A stretch of DNA of 64,000 nucleotides from an uncultured Bacilli bacterium (GTDB taxonomy: Bacteria > Bacillota_I > Bacilli_A > RF39 > UBA660), in the NCBI GenBank assembly GCA_934167465.1, contig CAKPKR010000004.1, positions 1 through 64,000 of the forward strand. Direction: 5' to 3'. A model generated the notes under the pieces. That model was not told the origin of the DNA, made no database searches, and worked only from the letters and a program-made list of their open reading frames with translations. Shown piece by piece: positions 1 to 8,618 of the stretch (positions are counted from its first letter, which is position 1; the number at the start of each line of letters is the position of its first letter). Position numbers and translations under genes: made by a program.

Positions 1-1443
1 GGAACAACATTTAATAGACCAGAATTTAAAAGATTATTTAATGCTTTAACAAATGGAGATATTAATACAATAATTGTAAAAGATTTATCAAGATTAGGAA
101 GAAATTATATTGAAGTAGGAAAATATATTGATGAAATATTTCCCTTATATAATATAAGATTTATTGCAATTAACGATAATGTTGACACATATAATGATTC
201 AAAATCATCTAATAATATTATTGTTCCATTTAAAAACTTAATGAATGACGAGTATGCAAGAGATATTTCAAATAAAGTAAGAAGTGTCCTGGATAATAAA
301 AAGAATAATGGGCAATTTATTGGTTCAGTTGCTCCTTTTGGGTATAAAAAGGATCCTAACAATAAGCATAAATTCATTATTGATAAAAAAGCAGCAAGAA
401 TTGTTAAAAAAGTATTTGCAATGATATTGGATGGAAAAAGTAAAAAAGATGTTATTGATGAATTAAATAAAATGCAAATACTGCCTCATGCATTATATAA
501 AATTGATGAAGGATTATATAATTATGATATAAAAGAAACTGCAAAGAAATGGGACACGAAAAAAATAGATAAAATTTTAAAAAATCAGTCTTATACAGGA
601 GATTTAGTGCAAGGTAAAAGAAAAAGAATAAGTCATAAAGTCCATAAGAATTTAGATGTTCCAGAAAAAAATTGGATTATAATACCCAACCATCATCAAG
701 CGTTGATTAGTAAAAAAGATTTTGACAAAGTTCAAGAACTATTATATGCAAGAAATATAAGAGTTAAAAAGAATAATGAATATGATATTTTTGCAGGTCA
801 TTTAAGATGTGATAATTGTGGTAATAGTTTAGTATTAAGAAAATCAAAAAAGTATGAATACTATTATTGTAAGTCATATTTATATAATAAAGAATGCTCA
901 AAAGACGCTTGTCAAAAACAGCAATTAGAGCAAGATATTGTTGATATAATTAACCATTATAAAGAAATAATTGTAGAGATGGATTCTAAAATAAATGAAA
1001 TATTGAACAAAAAAGAAATTTCTTATGATTTGGAAATAATAAAAAATAAAATTCAAAATGCAGAAGAAAAAAAAGAAAAATATATAATGTTAAGGAATTC
1101 AATTAAAGAAGATTTAAAAGAGAATTTTATATCGGAAGAAGAATACTGGCAATATAATAAAGAGTATAGTGATAAAATTAAAAAGATAAAAGAAGATATA
1201 CAATTATATGAGGAGGAAAAAGAAACAGAAACAATAAAAAATAATGATACTGATTGGATGAATATATTTAAAAAGAAAGAAAAAATAAATGAACTAAATA
1301 GATTATTGATAGATGAGTTAATTGAAGATATTGTTGTTAGTGAAGATGGTAATATAAAAGTAATATTCAAATATGAAGATAAATATTTTGAGGCTCTTGA
1401 CTTTATAAATAAACAAAAATATGATATAATACTTTCAAGTTAA
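1..1443 (+). CDS. Large serine recombinase, 5' end outside window
   Basis: Site-specific DNA recombinase of the large serine type, used by phages and integrative elements. The reading frame is open from base 1, so the N-terminus with the catalytic serine lies outside the window; 480 residues are visible. Visible residues 30-36 are SRLGRNY, a conserved part of the resolvase catalytic domain. A recombinase domain follows (PFGYKKDP, then a VKKVF helix), then a zinc-ribbon start with CDNC at about residues 270-273 and further cysteines. The C-terminal third is a lysine/glutamate-rich coiled coil. This is the usual domain order of the family. It suggests the left window edge lies in a mobile element, but no attachment site was identified here. 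Family call is firm; its element and activity are unknown. Confidence 0.9.
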   Translation, partial: GTTFNRPEFKRLFNALTNGDINTIIVKDLSRLGRNYIEVGKYIDEIFPLYNIRFIAINDNVDTYNDSKSSNNIIVPFKNLMNDEYARDISNKVRSVLDNKKNNGQFIGSVAPFGYKKDPNNKHKFIIDKKAARIVKKVFAMILDGKSKKDVIDELNKMQILPHALYKIDEGLYNYDIKETAKKWDTKKIDKILKNQSYTGDLVQGKRKRISHKVHKNLDVPEKNWIIIPNHHQALISKKDFDKVQELLYARNIRVKKNNEYDIFAGHLRCDNCGNSLVLRKSKKYEYYYCKSYLYNKECSKDACQKQQLEQDIVDIINHYKEIIVEMDSKINEILNKKEISYDLEIIKNKIQNAEEKKEKYIMLRNSIKEDLKENFISEEEYWQYNKEYSDKIKKIKEDIQLYEEEKETETIKNNDTDWMNIFKKKEKINELNRLLIDELIEDIVVSEDGNIKVIFKYEDKYFEALDFINKQKYDIILSS

Positions 1444-1454
1444 AAACGAAAAAC

Positions 1455-1476
1455 AAATACTTTTAAGTATTTTTTT
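1455..1476 (+). terminator. Short hairpin terminator after recombinase
   Basis: AAATACTT and AAGTATTT form an 8-bp stem with a two-base gap, followed by a T run. It lies 12 bases after the recombinase stop and before rbgA. The loop is tight, so a shorter stem is likely in practice. Confidence 0.5.
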
Positions 1477-1505
1477 AAATGATAGAATAGAAAGAAGTGA
1501 TTAAA

Positions 1506-2423
1506 ATGGATATGTACCAAAAAAGAAAAATCAGAGCAGAAAAGAAAAATAATGATAGTCAAAAAAGTTTTTCAAAAGTCCTCATTTCGTGGTATCCAGG
1601 TCATATGGCTAAAACAAAAAGACTAATATCAGAACAAATAAATTTAATAGATATTGTTTATGAAGTTGTAGATGCAAGAATACCATATTCATCTAAAATA
1701 ATTGATATTGATAAATTTATAAAAAATAAACCTAGAATAATGATAATGACTAAAATTGATCTATGTGATATAAAAGAAACTAAAAAATGGATAAAATATT
1801 ACGAAGATAAAGGATATAAGGTAATTCCGATAGATTTAATAAATAATAATTCAATAAAAAAAATAATAGATACAACTGAAGAGCTAATGAAAGAAAAAAA
1901 CAATATTCGTGAAAGTAAAGGATTAACTAAAAGAAAAACTAGGGTACTAGTAGTAGGAATACCAAACGTTGGAAAGTCAACATTAATAAATAAACTAGTT
2001 GGCAAAAAAGTAACAACAACTGGTAATATCCCAGGAGTAACTAAAAATCTAAATTGGATTAGAATAAATGATAAATTAGAATTATTAGATTCACCAGGTA
2101 TATTATGGCCTAAATTTGAAAATCAAAAAATTGCTCTTAATTTAGCTTCATTAACAGCAATCAAAGAAGAAATATTACCAATAAGTAATGTAGTATGTTA
2201 CTTTATCGAAATGTTATACAAATACTATCCTGAAATATTAAAAAATCGATATAATGTAGATAAAATAGATGAAGAATTTATTGAAGTATTTGAAACAATC
2301 GGTAAAAAAAGAGGCTGTTTAGTAAAAGGTGGGATAGTAGACTATGATAAAGTTTGTGATGTTGTAATGAGTGATATCAAAAATGGTAATATAAAAGGAA
2401 TTACATTTGATAGATATGAATAA
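1506..2423 (+). CDS. rbgA: Ribosome biogenesis GTPase RbgA/YlqF
   Basis: Circularly permuted GTPase needed for late 50S subunit assembly. The 305-residue product has the N-terminal WYPGHM signature (29-34). The G4 motif TKID (82-85) comes before the P-loop GIPNVGKST (about 151-159) and the G3 motif DSPG (about 195-198); this order defines the YlqF/RbgA family. A GTG exists in frame at 1497, but the purine-rich site AAAGAAG at 1491-1497 is correctly spaced for ATG at 1506, so I start there. The 3' end overlaps the start of the Mini-III gene, implying co-transcription with the RNA-processing genes downstream. Confidence 0.93.
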   Translation: MDMYQKRKIRAEKKNNDSQKSFSKVLISWYPGHMAKTKRLISEQINLIDIVYEVVDARIPYSSKIIDIDKFIKNKPRIMIMTKIDLCDIKETKKWIKYYEDKGYKVIPIDLINNNSIKKIIDTTEELMKEKNNIRESKGLTKRKTRVLVVGIPNVGKSTLINKLVGKKVTTTGNIPGVTKNLNWIRINDKLELLDSPGILWPKFENQKIALNLASLTAIKEEILPISNVVCYFIEMLYKYYPEILKNRYNVDKIDEEFIEVFETIGKKRGCLVKGGIVDYDKVCDVVMSDIKNGNIKGITFDRYE

Positions 2424-2781
2424 CATAAATATTTTAGCTTTAGCGTATCTTGGTGATGCAATATATGAACTTGAAATAAGAAAATTTTTGTTAGAAAAAA
2501 ACATAACAAAAGTGAATCAATTACAAACTGAATCTATTAAATATGTAAGTGCTGTAAATCAAGCAAAATATTTAAAAGAAATGCTAGACAAAAATTTCTT
2601 TACGGATGAAGAATTAAGTGTTATACTTAGAGCACGAAACCATAAATCACACAAAAGTAAATCAACAGATATTGTTACTTATAAATATTCAACGGCTTTA
2701 GAAGCTATAATAGGATATTTGTACTATCAAAAAAACAATAAAAGAATAGAAGAAATAATGAATTATATAAAAGGAGAATGA
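2407..2781 (+). CDS. mrnC: Mini-ribonuclease III
   Basis: RNase III-like nuclease without a double-stranded RNA-binding domain; in Bacillus it matures 23S rRNA. The 124 residues contain the RNase III signature around ALAYLGDAIYE, with the acidic metal-binding residues, and a second conserved stretch ILRARNHKSHKSK. The start is uncertain. TTG at 2407 lies 6-7 bases after AAAAGGA, while ATG at 2416 lies about 15 bases after it, so the TTG is favoured. It overlaps rbgA by 17 bases and abuts rlmB, the mrnC-rlmB pairing known from Bacilli. Confidence 0.9.
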   Translation: MIDMNNINILALAYLGDAIYELEIRKFLLEKNITKVNQLQTESIKYVSAVNQAKYLKEMLDKNFFTDEELSVILRARNHKSHKSKSTDIVTYKYSTALEAIIGYLYYQKNNKRIEEIMNYIKGE

Positions 2782-2783
2782 AA

Positions 2784-3476
2784 ATGTATATATATGGAAA
2801 GAATGTAGCTATAGAAACAATTAATAACAAAGAAAAAATTAAAAAAGCATTTATTTATAAAAATTTTACAGACAATGAAATTCTAAATGAATTAAAAAAA
2901 CAAAATATTTATATCAAATATTTAGAAAAAAATGAAATGGATAAAATGATTGATGGTTTACATCAAGGAGTAATATTAGAAGTAAATGATTTTGAATATA
3001 ATGACATTGATGAAATGATAGAAGATGATAGTTTAATAGTTATATTAGACCATATAGAAGATCCTCATAATTTTGGTGCTATCATAAGAACTTGTGAAGC
3101 GGCAGGGGTAAAAGGAATAATTATTCCAAAAGATAGAAGTGTAGAAGTAAATGCTACAGTAATAAAAGTATCAACAGGAGCAATTAAAAATATGAAAATT
3201 GCTCAAGTCACGAACTTAAACAGAACAATAGAATATTTAAAAAAAGAAGGATTTTGGATAGTTGGAACTGATATGGAAGGCACAAATTATTACGACATTG
3301 ATTATAAAGGCAAAACCGCTATAGTAATAGGCAATGAAGGAAGTGGTATGTCTAGATTAGTCAGTGAAAATTGTGATTTTATTGCTAAAATACCAATGAA
3401 AGGAACAACAAATAGTCTAAATGCATCAGTAGCAACAGGAATTGTAGTTTTTGAAGCCGTAAAACAAAGAGGGTAA
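2784..3476 (+). CDS. rlmB: 23S rRNA 2'-O-methyltransferase, TrmH/RlmB family
   Basis: SAM-dependent SPOUT methyltransferase that modifies a guanosine ribose in 23S rRNA. The N-terminal substrate-binding segment begins YIYGKNVAIE. The C-terminal SPOUT fold shows LDHIEDPHNFGAIIRT, IVIGNEGSGM and IPMKGTTNSLNASVA, the three motifs of the knotted SAM/RNA site. ATG at 2778 is only one base from the AAGGAG site, whereas ATG at 2784 is seven bases away, so 2784 is the better start. Length (230) is normal. Methylation of G2251 specifically is inferred from synteny and could be another TrmH-type site. Confidence 0.88.
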   Translation: MYIYGKNVAIETINNKEKIKKAFIYKNFTDNEILNELKKQNIYIKYLEKNEMDKMIDGLHQGVILEVNDFEYNDIDEMIEDDSLIVILDHIEDPHNFGAIIRTCEAAGVKGIIIPKDRSVEVNATVIKVSTGAIKNMKIAQVTNLNRTIEYLKKEGFWIVGTDMEGTNYYDIDYKGKTAIVIGNEGSGMSRLVSENCDFIAKIPMKGTTNSLNASVATGIVVFEAVKQRG

Positions 3477-3480
3477 TAAA

Positions 3481-4092
3481 ATGTACGATAAATATAATGA
3501 TTATGAATTATTAAGCTATATATCAGAATGCAATGAAGATGCAACTGATATTTTATTAAAAAAATATGAACCATTAATAGTATCAACTGCAAAAAAACTG
3601 TTAAAAGGAATGGAAAATTTTGGATTAGATATAAATGATTTAATTCAAGAGGGACGATTAGGTTTATTAAAAGCAAGCGAAACATTTTCAGAATCAAAAG
3701 ATACATTATTTTACACATATGCTAAAACATGTATTGAAAGAAAAATGTATGACTTAGTTAAAAGCACTAGAAGAGTGAAACATAAAATCTTGAACGAATC
3801 AATTCCTATTGATGTAGATGATGATAAAGGTGAATATAAAGAATTAGACTATTTACTAAAAGACGAAACTGAAAATCCTGAACAATTATTATTGAATGAA
3901 GAAGGCAAAAAAGAGTTACAAAATATTATAAATTCAAAACTTAATGACATTGAAATTCAAGTACTTGAATTAAAACTAAAAGGATTTGAAAATAAAGAAA
4001 TATCTGAAATATTAGATTGTGATTATAAAAAAATAGATAATACCTTACAAAGAATAAAACAAAAACTAAAAGAAACAAAAAAATGTTCTTAA
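3481..4092 (+). CDS. Sigma-70 family factor, SigH-like
   Basis: RNA polymerase sigma factor of 203 residues. Region 2 is visible as DINDLIQEGRLGLLKA (core binding) followed by FYTYAKTCIERKMYDLVKS (-10 recognition). Region 4 near the C-terminus has the helix-turn-helix ELKLKGFENKEISEILDCDYKKID. Size and position after mrnC-rlmB match Bacillus sigH, which controls post-exponential and early sporulation genes; assignment to that role is by synteny only. It begins four bases after rlmB. It could instead be a generic alternative sigma factor retained after loss of sporulation. Confidence 0.8.
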   Translation: MYDKYNDYELLSYISECNEDATDILLKKYEPLIVSTAKKLLKGMENFGLDINDLIQEGRLGLLKASETFSESKDTLFYTYAKTCIERKMYDLVKSTRRVKHKILNESIPIDVDDDKGEYKELDYLLKDETENPEQLLLNEEGKKELQNIINSKLNDIEIQVLELKLKGFENKEISEILDCDYKKIDNTLQRIKQKLKETKKCS

Positions 4093-4097
4093 AAATA

Positions 4098-4126
4098 TTG
4101 ACATTCATATAATAAAATGATATATT
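4098..4126 (+). promoter_or_regulatory. Promoter of the rpsL-rpsG-fusA operon
   Basis: TTGACA at 4098-4103 and TATATT at 4121-4126 are separated by 17 bp, a near-consensus housekeeping promoter just after the sigma factor gene. It gives an untranslated leader of about 90 bases before rpsL. Confidence 0.85.
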
Positions 4127-4146
4127 ATCAAAGGAATTTAATTTAT

Positions 4147-4166
4147 GGGTTTACTTCGGTAAATCT
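4147..4166 (+). promoter_or_regulatory. UUCG-capped hairpin in rpsL leader
   Basis: An 8-bp stem (GGGTTTAC against GTAAATCT, with G-T wobbles) is closed by a TTCG tetraloop. Flanking TTTAATT and TTAATTAAA stretches can extend it. It lies in the 5' leader of the str operon. Such leaders can bind a ribosomal protein or stabilise the mRNA; which applies is unknown. Confidence 0.55.
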
Positions 4167-4220
4167 TTAATTAAAAGCAAAATGAAACACCTGGAAGTGT
4201 GTAATGAGAGGAGGATTATA

Positions 4221-4637
4221 ATGCCAACAATTAATCAATTAGTAAGAAAAGGTAGAGGTAGTAAAACTAGAAAGAGTAAATCACCAGTTTTAGCAGTTGG
4301 ATATAACAGTAGAACAAAAAGAACTACTGATCAAAATTCACCACAAAAACGTGGAGTATGTACTCGTGTAGGTACAACAACACCAAAGAAACCAAACTCA
4401 GCATTAAGAAAATATGCTCGTGTTAGATTATCAAATGGTATGGAAGTTACTGCTTATATCGGTGGTGAAGGACATAACTTACAAGAACATAGTGTTGTAT
4501 TAATTCGTGGAGGACGTGTTAAAGACCTTATCGGTGTTAGATATCATATCGTTCGTGGTACTTTAGATACTGCTGGTATTGATAAAAGACGTCAAGGACG
4601 TAGTAAATACGGTACTAAAAAACCTAAAAACAATTAA
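4221..4637 (+). CDS. rpsL: 30S ribosomal protein S12
   Basis: Small-subunit protein at the decoding centre. It starts MPTINQLVRKGR and contains TTTPKKPNSALRK and HNLQEHSVVLIRGGRVKDL, the conserved loops where streptomycin-resistance substitutions arise; both lysine-containing motifs look wild type. An upstream in-frame ATG at 4182 would add 13 unrelated residues. ATG at 4221 follows the strong site GAGAGGAGGA at 4207-4216 and gives the normal length of 138. First gene of the str operon, 32 bases before rpsG. Confidence 0.97.
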   Translation: MPTINQLVRKGRGSKTRKSKSPVLAVGYNSRTKRTTDQNSPQKRGVCTRVGTTTPKKPNSALRKYARVRLSNGMEVTAYIGGEGHNLQEHSVVLIRGGRVKDLIGVRYHIVRGTLDTAGIDKRRQGRSKYGTKKPKNN

Positions 4638-4669
4638 TAATTAAATAAATAGATGAGAGGAGGATATAT

Positions 4670-5137
4670 ATGCGTAAAAGACGTGCAGTTAAAAGAGATG
4701 TTTTAGCAGATCCAATGTATAATTCAAAATTAGTTACAAAATTAATCAATAGAATTATGTTAGATGGAAAAAAAGGTATAGCTCAAAATATTCTTTATGA
4801 TGCATTTGATATAATCAAAGAAAAAACAGGTAAAGAACCAATGGAAGTTTTTGAAGCTGCTATGGAAAATATTAAACCAGCTCTTGAAGTTAAATCAAGA
4901 AGAGTTGGTGGAGCTAACTATCAAGTTCCAATTGAAGTTAGAGCTGATCGTAGTCAAGCATTAGCTTTAAGATGGTTAGTTAATTATGCTCGTTTAAGAG
5001 GAGGTCATTCAATGGCTGAAAACTTAGCAAACGAAATAATTGATGCATCAGAAGGAACTGGTGGAGCAGTTAAAAAACGTGAAGACACACATAGAATGGC
5101 AGAAGCTAATAAAGCATTTGCTCATTATAGATGGTAA
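4670..5137 (+). CDS. rpsG: 30S ribosomal protein S7
   Basis: Primary 16S rRNA-binding protein that nucleates assembly of the 30S head. The 155-residue product starts MRKRRAVKRDVLADP and shows the family motifs LINRIMLDGKKG and GGANYQVPIEV; length is typical. A strong GAGGAGG site precedes the ATG. It sits between rpsL and fusA as in most bacteria. In other bacteria S7 represses its own operon, and the leader hairpin upstream is a possible site, but this is not shown here. Confidence 0.97.
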   Translation: MRKRRAVKRDVLADPMYNSKLVTKLINRIMLDGKKGIAQNILYDAFDIIKEKTGKEPMEVFEAAMENIKPALEVKSRRVGGANYQVPIEVRADRSQALALRWLVNYARLRGGHSMAENLANEIIDASEGTGGAVKKREDTHRMAEANKAFAHYRW

Positions 5138-5155
5138 TAGGAAAGGAATTAAATT

Positions 5156-7231
5156 ATGGCTCGTGAATATAGTTTAGAGAAAACTCGTAATTTTGGGATA
5201 ATGGCCCATATTGACGCAGGTAAAACTACTATGACAGAACGTATCTTATTCCATACTCATAAAATCCATAAAATAGGAGAAACTCATGATGGTGCTTCTC
5301 AAATGGACTGGATGGAACAAGAACAAGAACGTGGTATAACTATTACTTCAGCTGCAACAACTGCATACTGGAAAGGTTATAGATTAAATATAATCGACAC
5401 TCCAGGTCACGTTGACTTTACAGTAGAAGTTTCTAGATCACTTCGTGTACTAGATGGTGCGGTAGCACTTCTAGACTCTAACGCTGGTGTTGAACCACAA
5501 ACAGAAACAGTTTGGCGTCAAGCTGATGAATTCAAAGTTCCTCGTATAATTTTCTGTAATAAAATGGATAAATTAGGAGCAAGCTTTGAAATGTCACTTA
5601 AATCAATTGGAGAAAGATTAGGGGTAAATTATGCACCAATTGAATGGCCAATTGGAGCTGAAAGTGAATTTAATGGAATTATTGATTTAGTTACAATGAA
5701 AGCTTATCATTATGATGGACAACAAATTGAAGAACCAACTGAAATTGAAATTCCTGCAGAATTAAAAGATATAGCTGATAAGAAACGTTCAGAATTAATC
5801 GAATCAGTTGTTGAATTTGATGATGCTTTAATGGAAAAATATCTTGAAGGTAATGAACTTACTGTTGAAGAAATTAAAGGAGCTATCAGAAAAGGTGTTC
5901 TTGAAGTTAAATTCTTCCCAGTAATGTGTGGTACTGCTTTAGGAAATAAAGGTACTAAGTTATTATTAGATGCTGTTATAGATTATATGCCAGCACCAAC
6001 AGATATTGAATCAATTAAAGGTGTTGACTTAAATGGTAAAGAAATAGTTAGACATCCATCTGACTCTGAACCATTTAGTGCATTAGCATTTAAAGTTATG
6101 ACAGATCCTTTTGTTGGTAGACTTACTTTCTTTAGAGTTTACTCAGGACATTTAAGTAGTGGTTCTTATGTATTAAATGCAAGTAAAAATAAGAAAGAAA
6201 GATTAGGAAGAATTCTTCAAATGCATGCTAACAACAGAACTGAAATTAGCGAAGTATTTACTGGTGATATAGCTGCAGCAGTAGGATTTAAAGATACTAC
6301 TACTGGAGATACATTATGTGATGAAAAACACGCTTGTATTTTGGAATCAATGGAATTCCCAGAACCAGTTATTGAACTTACTGTTGAACCTAAATCAAAA
6401 GCTGATCAAGATAAAATGGCATTAGCTTTACAAAAATTATCAGAAGAAGATCCAACATTTAGAGCTTCTACTAACCATGAAACTGGTCAAACTATTATAG
6501 CTGGTATGGGTGAATTACACTTGGATATCATCGTTGATAGAATGAAAAGAGAATTTGGTGTTGAAGCAAACGTTGGTCAACCACAAGTTTCATATCGTGA
6601 AACATTAACACAAACAGCTGAATGTGAAGGTAAATATATTAAACAATCAGGTGGTCGTGGACAATATGGTCACGTATGGATTAAATTCGAACCAAATCCA
6701 GATAAAGGATATGAATTTGTTGATGCGGTTGTTGGTGGTGTAGTTCCAAGAGAATACATTCCAGTAACTGATAAGGGATTACAAGAAGCTATGAAAACTG
6801 GTGTTCTTGCTGGATTCCCAATGGTAGATGTTAAAGCAACATTATTCGATGGTTCTTATCATGATGTTGACTCATCTGAAATGGCTTATAAAATAGCTGC
6901 AAGTATGGCTTTAAAGGAAGCTAAAAATAAATGTAAACCAATATTACTAGAACCAATTATGAAAGTTCAAGTAGTAGTTCCAGATGAATATCTTGGAAAT
7001 GTTATGGGAGATATTACATCTCGTCGTGGTAAACCACTTGGTCAAGAATCAAGAGGTAACGCATTAGCAATTGATGCAATGGTACCACTTTCTGAAATGT
7101 TTGGATATGTTACATCATTGAGATCTAATACTCAAGGTAGAGGTAACTATACAATGGTATTTGATCACTATGAAGAAGTACCAAGAAATATTTCAGAAGA
7201 AATCATCAAAAAATATGGTGGAAATAACTAA
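5156..7231 (+). CDS. fusA: Elongation factor G
   Basis: Translational GTPase driving tRNA-mRNA translocation and, with the recycling factor, ribosome recycling. At 691 residues it has the expected length. The G domain shows AHIDAGKTT (P-loop), RGITITSAAT (switch I), DTPGHVDF (G3) and NKMDK (G4). The later domains include GRGQYGHVWI of domain IV and EPIMKVQVVVPDEYLG of domain V. It starts 18 bases after rpsG behind GGAAAGGA. The canonical (not mitochondrial-like second-copy) form is indicated by its place in the str operon. Confidence 0.97.
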   Translation: MAREYSLEKTRNFGIMAHIDAGKTTMTERILFHTHKIHKIGETHDGASQMDWMEQEQERGITITSAATTAYWKGYRLNIIDTPGHVDFTVEVSRSLRVLDGAVALLDSNAGVEPQTETVWRQADEFKVPRIIFCNKMDKLGASFEMSLKSIGERLGVNYAPIEWPIGAESEFNGIIDLVTMKAYHYDGQQIEEPTEIEIPAELKDIADKKRSELIESVVEFDDALMEKYLEGNELTVEEIKGAIRKGVLEVKFFPVMCGTALGNKGTKLLLDAVIDYMPAPTDIESIKGVDLNGKEIVRHPSDSEPFSALAFKVMTDPFVGRLTFFRVYSGHLSSGSYVLNASKNKKERLGRILQMHANNRTEISEVFTGDIAAAVGFKDTTTGDTLCDEKHACILESMEFPEPVIELTVEPKSKADQDKMALALQKLSEEDPTFRASTNHETGQTIIAGMGELHLDIIVDRMKREFGVEANVGQPQVSYRETLTQTAECEGKYIKQSGGRGQYGHVWIKFEPNPDKGYEFVDAVVGGVVPREYIPVTDKGLQEAMKTGVLAGFPMVDVKATLFDGSYHDVDSSEMAYKIAASMALKEAKNKCKPILLEPIMKVQVVVPDEYLGNVMGDITSRRGKPLGQESRGNALAIDAMVPLSEMFGYVTSLRSNTQGRGNYTMVFDHYEEVPRNISEEIIKKYGGNN

Positions 7232-7240
7232 AAGTATATA

Positions 7241-7286
7241 AACTAAAGGAAAAATACTTGCTATTTTTCCTTAGTTGATATAAAAT
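7241..7286 (+). promoter_or_regulatory. fusA-tuf intergenic hairpin and possible tuf promoter
   Basis: An inverted repeat (AACTAAAGGAAAAATA against TATTTTTCCTTAGTT) spans 7241-7276 with a five-base loop and one bulge. No T run follows it. TTGCTA at 7258-7263 and TAAAAT at 7281-7286 are 17 bp apart and could form a tuf promoter within and after the hairpin. The site may partially terminate or be processed while tuf keeps its own promoter. Confidence 0.45.
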
Positions 7287-7318
7287 AAATATGTAATTAA
7301 ATAGAGGAGGAAAAAATT

Positions 7319-8503
7319 ATGGCAAAAGCAAAATTTGATCGTTCAAAACCACATGTTAACATTGGTACAATTGGACACGTAGACCATGGTAAAACTACAT
7401 TAACTGCTGCAATTTCAAAATGTTTAGCAGGAAAAAATGGTAACGAAGCAGTAGATTTCGCTAACATTGATAAAGCACCAGAAGAAAGAGAAAGAGGTAT
7501 TACAATCAATACAGCTCACATTGAATATAGTACTGAAAAAAGACACTATGCTCATGTTGACTGTCCAGGACATGCTGACTATGTAAAAAATATGATTACT
7601 GGTGCAGCTCAAATGGATGGAGCTATCTTAGTTATAGCTGCAACTGATGGACCTATGGCACAAACTCGTGAACATATCTTATTATCACGTCAAGTTGGTG
7701 TACCTCGTATGGTTGTATTTATGAATAAATGCGACATGGTTGATGATGCTGAATTATTAGATTTAGTTGAAATGGAAATTCGTGAATTATTAAACGAATA
7801 TGGATTTGATGGAGATAATACTCCAATTATTAGAGGATCAGCTCTTAAAGCACTTGAAGGAGATCCAGCTTGGACTTCTAAAATTGATGAACTTATGGAT
7901 GCAGTTGATACATGGATTGAAACTCCAGTTCATGATTTAGACAAACCATTCTTAATGCCAATCGAAGATGTATTTACTATTACAGGACGTGGAACTGTTG
8001 TTACAGGACGTGTTGAAAGAGGTAAATTAAATCTTAATGATGAAGTTGAAATAGTTGGTTTAAAACCTACTAAAAAAACTGTTGTTACAGGAATTGAAAT
8101 GTTCCGTAAACAATTAGATTATGCTGAATCAGGAGATAATGCAGGTGCATTATTAAGAGGTATTTCAAGAGAAGATGTAGAACGTGGTCAAGTATTAGCA
8201 AAACCAGGTACTGTTACTCCACATAAAAAATTCAAAGCTGAAGTATATGTACTTAGCAAAGAAGAAGGTGGAAGACATACTCCATTCTTCAGTAACTATA
8301 GACCTCAATTCTATTTCCGTACTACAGATGTAACTGGTGTTATTGAATTACCAGCTGGTACTGAAATGGTTATGCCAGGTGACAATGTTACTATGACAGT
8401 TGAATTAATTGCTCCAATCGCTATCGAAAACGGAACTAAATTCTCAATTCGTGAAGGTGGTAGAACAGTTGGTTCAGGTGTAGTTTCTGAAATAGTTGAA
8501 TAA
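7319..8503 (+). CDS. tuf: Elongation factor Tu
   Basis: GTPase that delivers aminoacyl-tRNA to the ribosome. The 394-residue product carries GHVDHGKTT (P-loop), ERERGITINTAH (switch I), DCPGHADYVKNMI (G3) and MNKCDMVD (G4), then the beta-barrel domains 2 and 3 with GRGTVVTGRVERG and the RTTDVTG segment. GAGGAGG precedes the ATG. Codon choice is enriched in GGT, CGT and ATC compared with neighbouring accessory genes, as expected for a highly expressed gene. Confidence 0.97.
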   Translation: MAKAKFDRSKPHVNIGTIGHVDHGKTTLTAAISKCLAGKNGNEAVDFANIDKAPEERERGITINTAHIEYSTEKRHYAHVDCPGHADYVKNMITGAAQMDGAILVIAATDGPMAQTREHILLSRQVGVPRMVVFMNKCDMVDDAELLDLVEMEIRELLNEYGFDGDNTPIIRGSALKALEGDPAWTSKIDELMDAVDTWIETPVHDLDKPFLMPIEDVFTITGRGTVVTGRVERGKLNLNDEVEIVGLKPTKKTVVTGIEMFRKQLDYAESGDNAGALLRGISREDVERGQVLAKPGTVTPHKKFKAEVYVLSKEEGGRHTPFFSNYRPQFYFRTTDVTGVIELPAGTEMVMPGDNVTMTVELIAPIAIENGTKFSIREGGRTVGSGVVSEIVE

Positions 8504-8505
8504 TT

Positions 8506-8533
8506 AAAAGAGAACTAAAGTTTCTCTTTTTTT
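8506..8533 (+). terminator. Intrinsic terminator after tuf
   Basis: AAAAGAGAAAC-type stem: AAAGAGAAC at 8507-8515 pairs with GTTTCTCTTT from 8520, ending in a run of T to 8533. It sits a few bases after the tuf stop. Confidence 0.85.
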
Positions 8534-8563
8534 AAATTAAATTGACACGAACAAAATTTCTAC

Positions 8564-8594
8564 TTGACAAAACGTCTGGGGGGGGGGGTATGAT
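8564..8594 (+). promoter_or_regulatory. Promoter with 11-G tract in its spacer (copy 1)
   Basis: TTGACA (8564-8569) and TATGAT (8589-8594) flank AAACGTCT plus eleven consecutive G (8578-8588), giving a 19-bp spacer. Homopolymers are slippage-prone. Optimal sigma-70 spacing is 17 bp, so loss of two G would bring this promoter to the optimum. Nearly the same element recurs at 61962-61993. Phase variation is inferred. Confidence 0.85.
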
Positions 8595-8618
8595 ATATAT
8601 AGAAAGTAGGAATTTATA

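Noticed and set aside
105..377. Minus-strand open frame inside the recombinase gene
   Set aside because: It is antisense to well-conserved recombinase coding sequence, is Leu/Phe/Ser-rich as expected from AT-rich shadow frames, and has no ribosome binding site.
1..1443. Alternative genetic code (TGA as tryptophan) suggested by the mycoplasma-like AT content
   Set aside because: Several genes end in TGA at conserved positions (mrnC, rlmN, Smr gene), and all conserved tryptophans seen are TGG.
4182..4220. Upstream ATG for rpsL
   Set aside because: It adds 13 residues absent from S12, and the strong ribosome site lies before ATG 4221.
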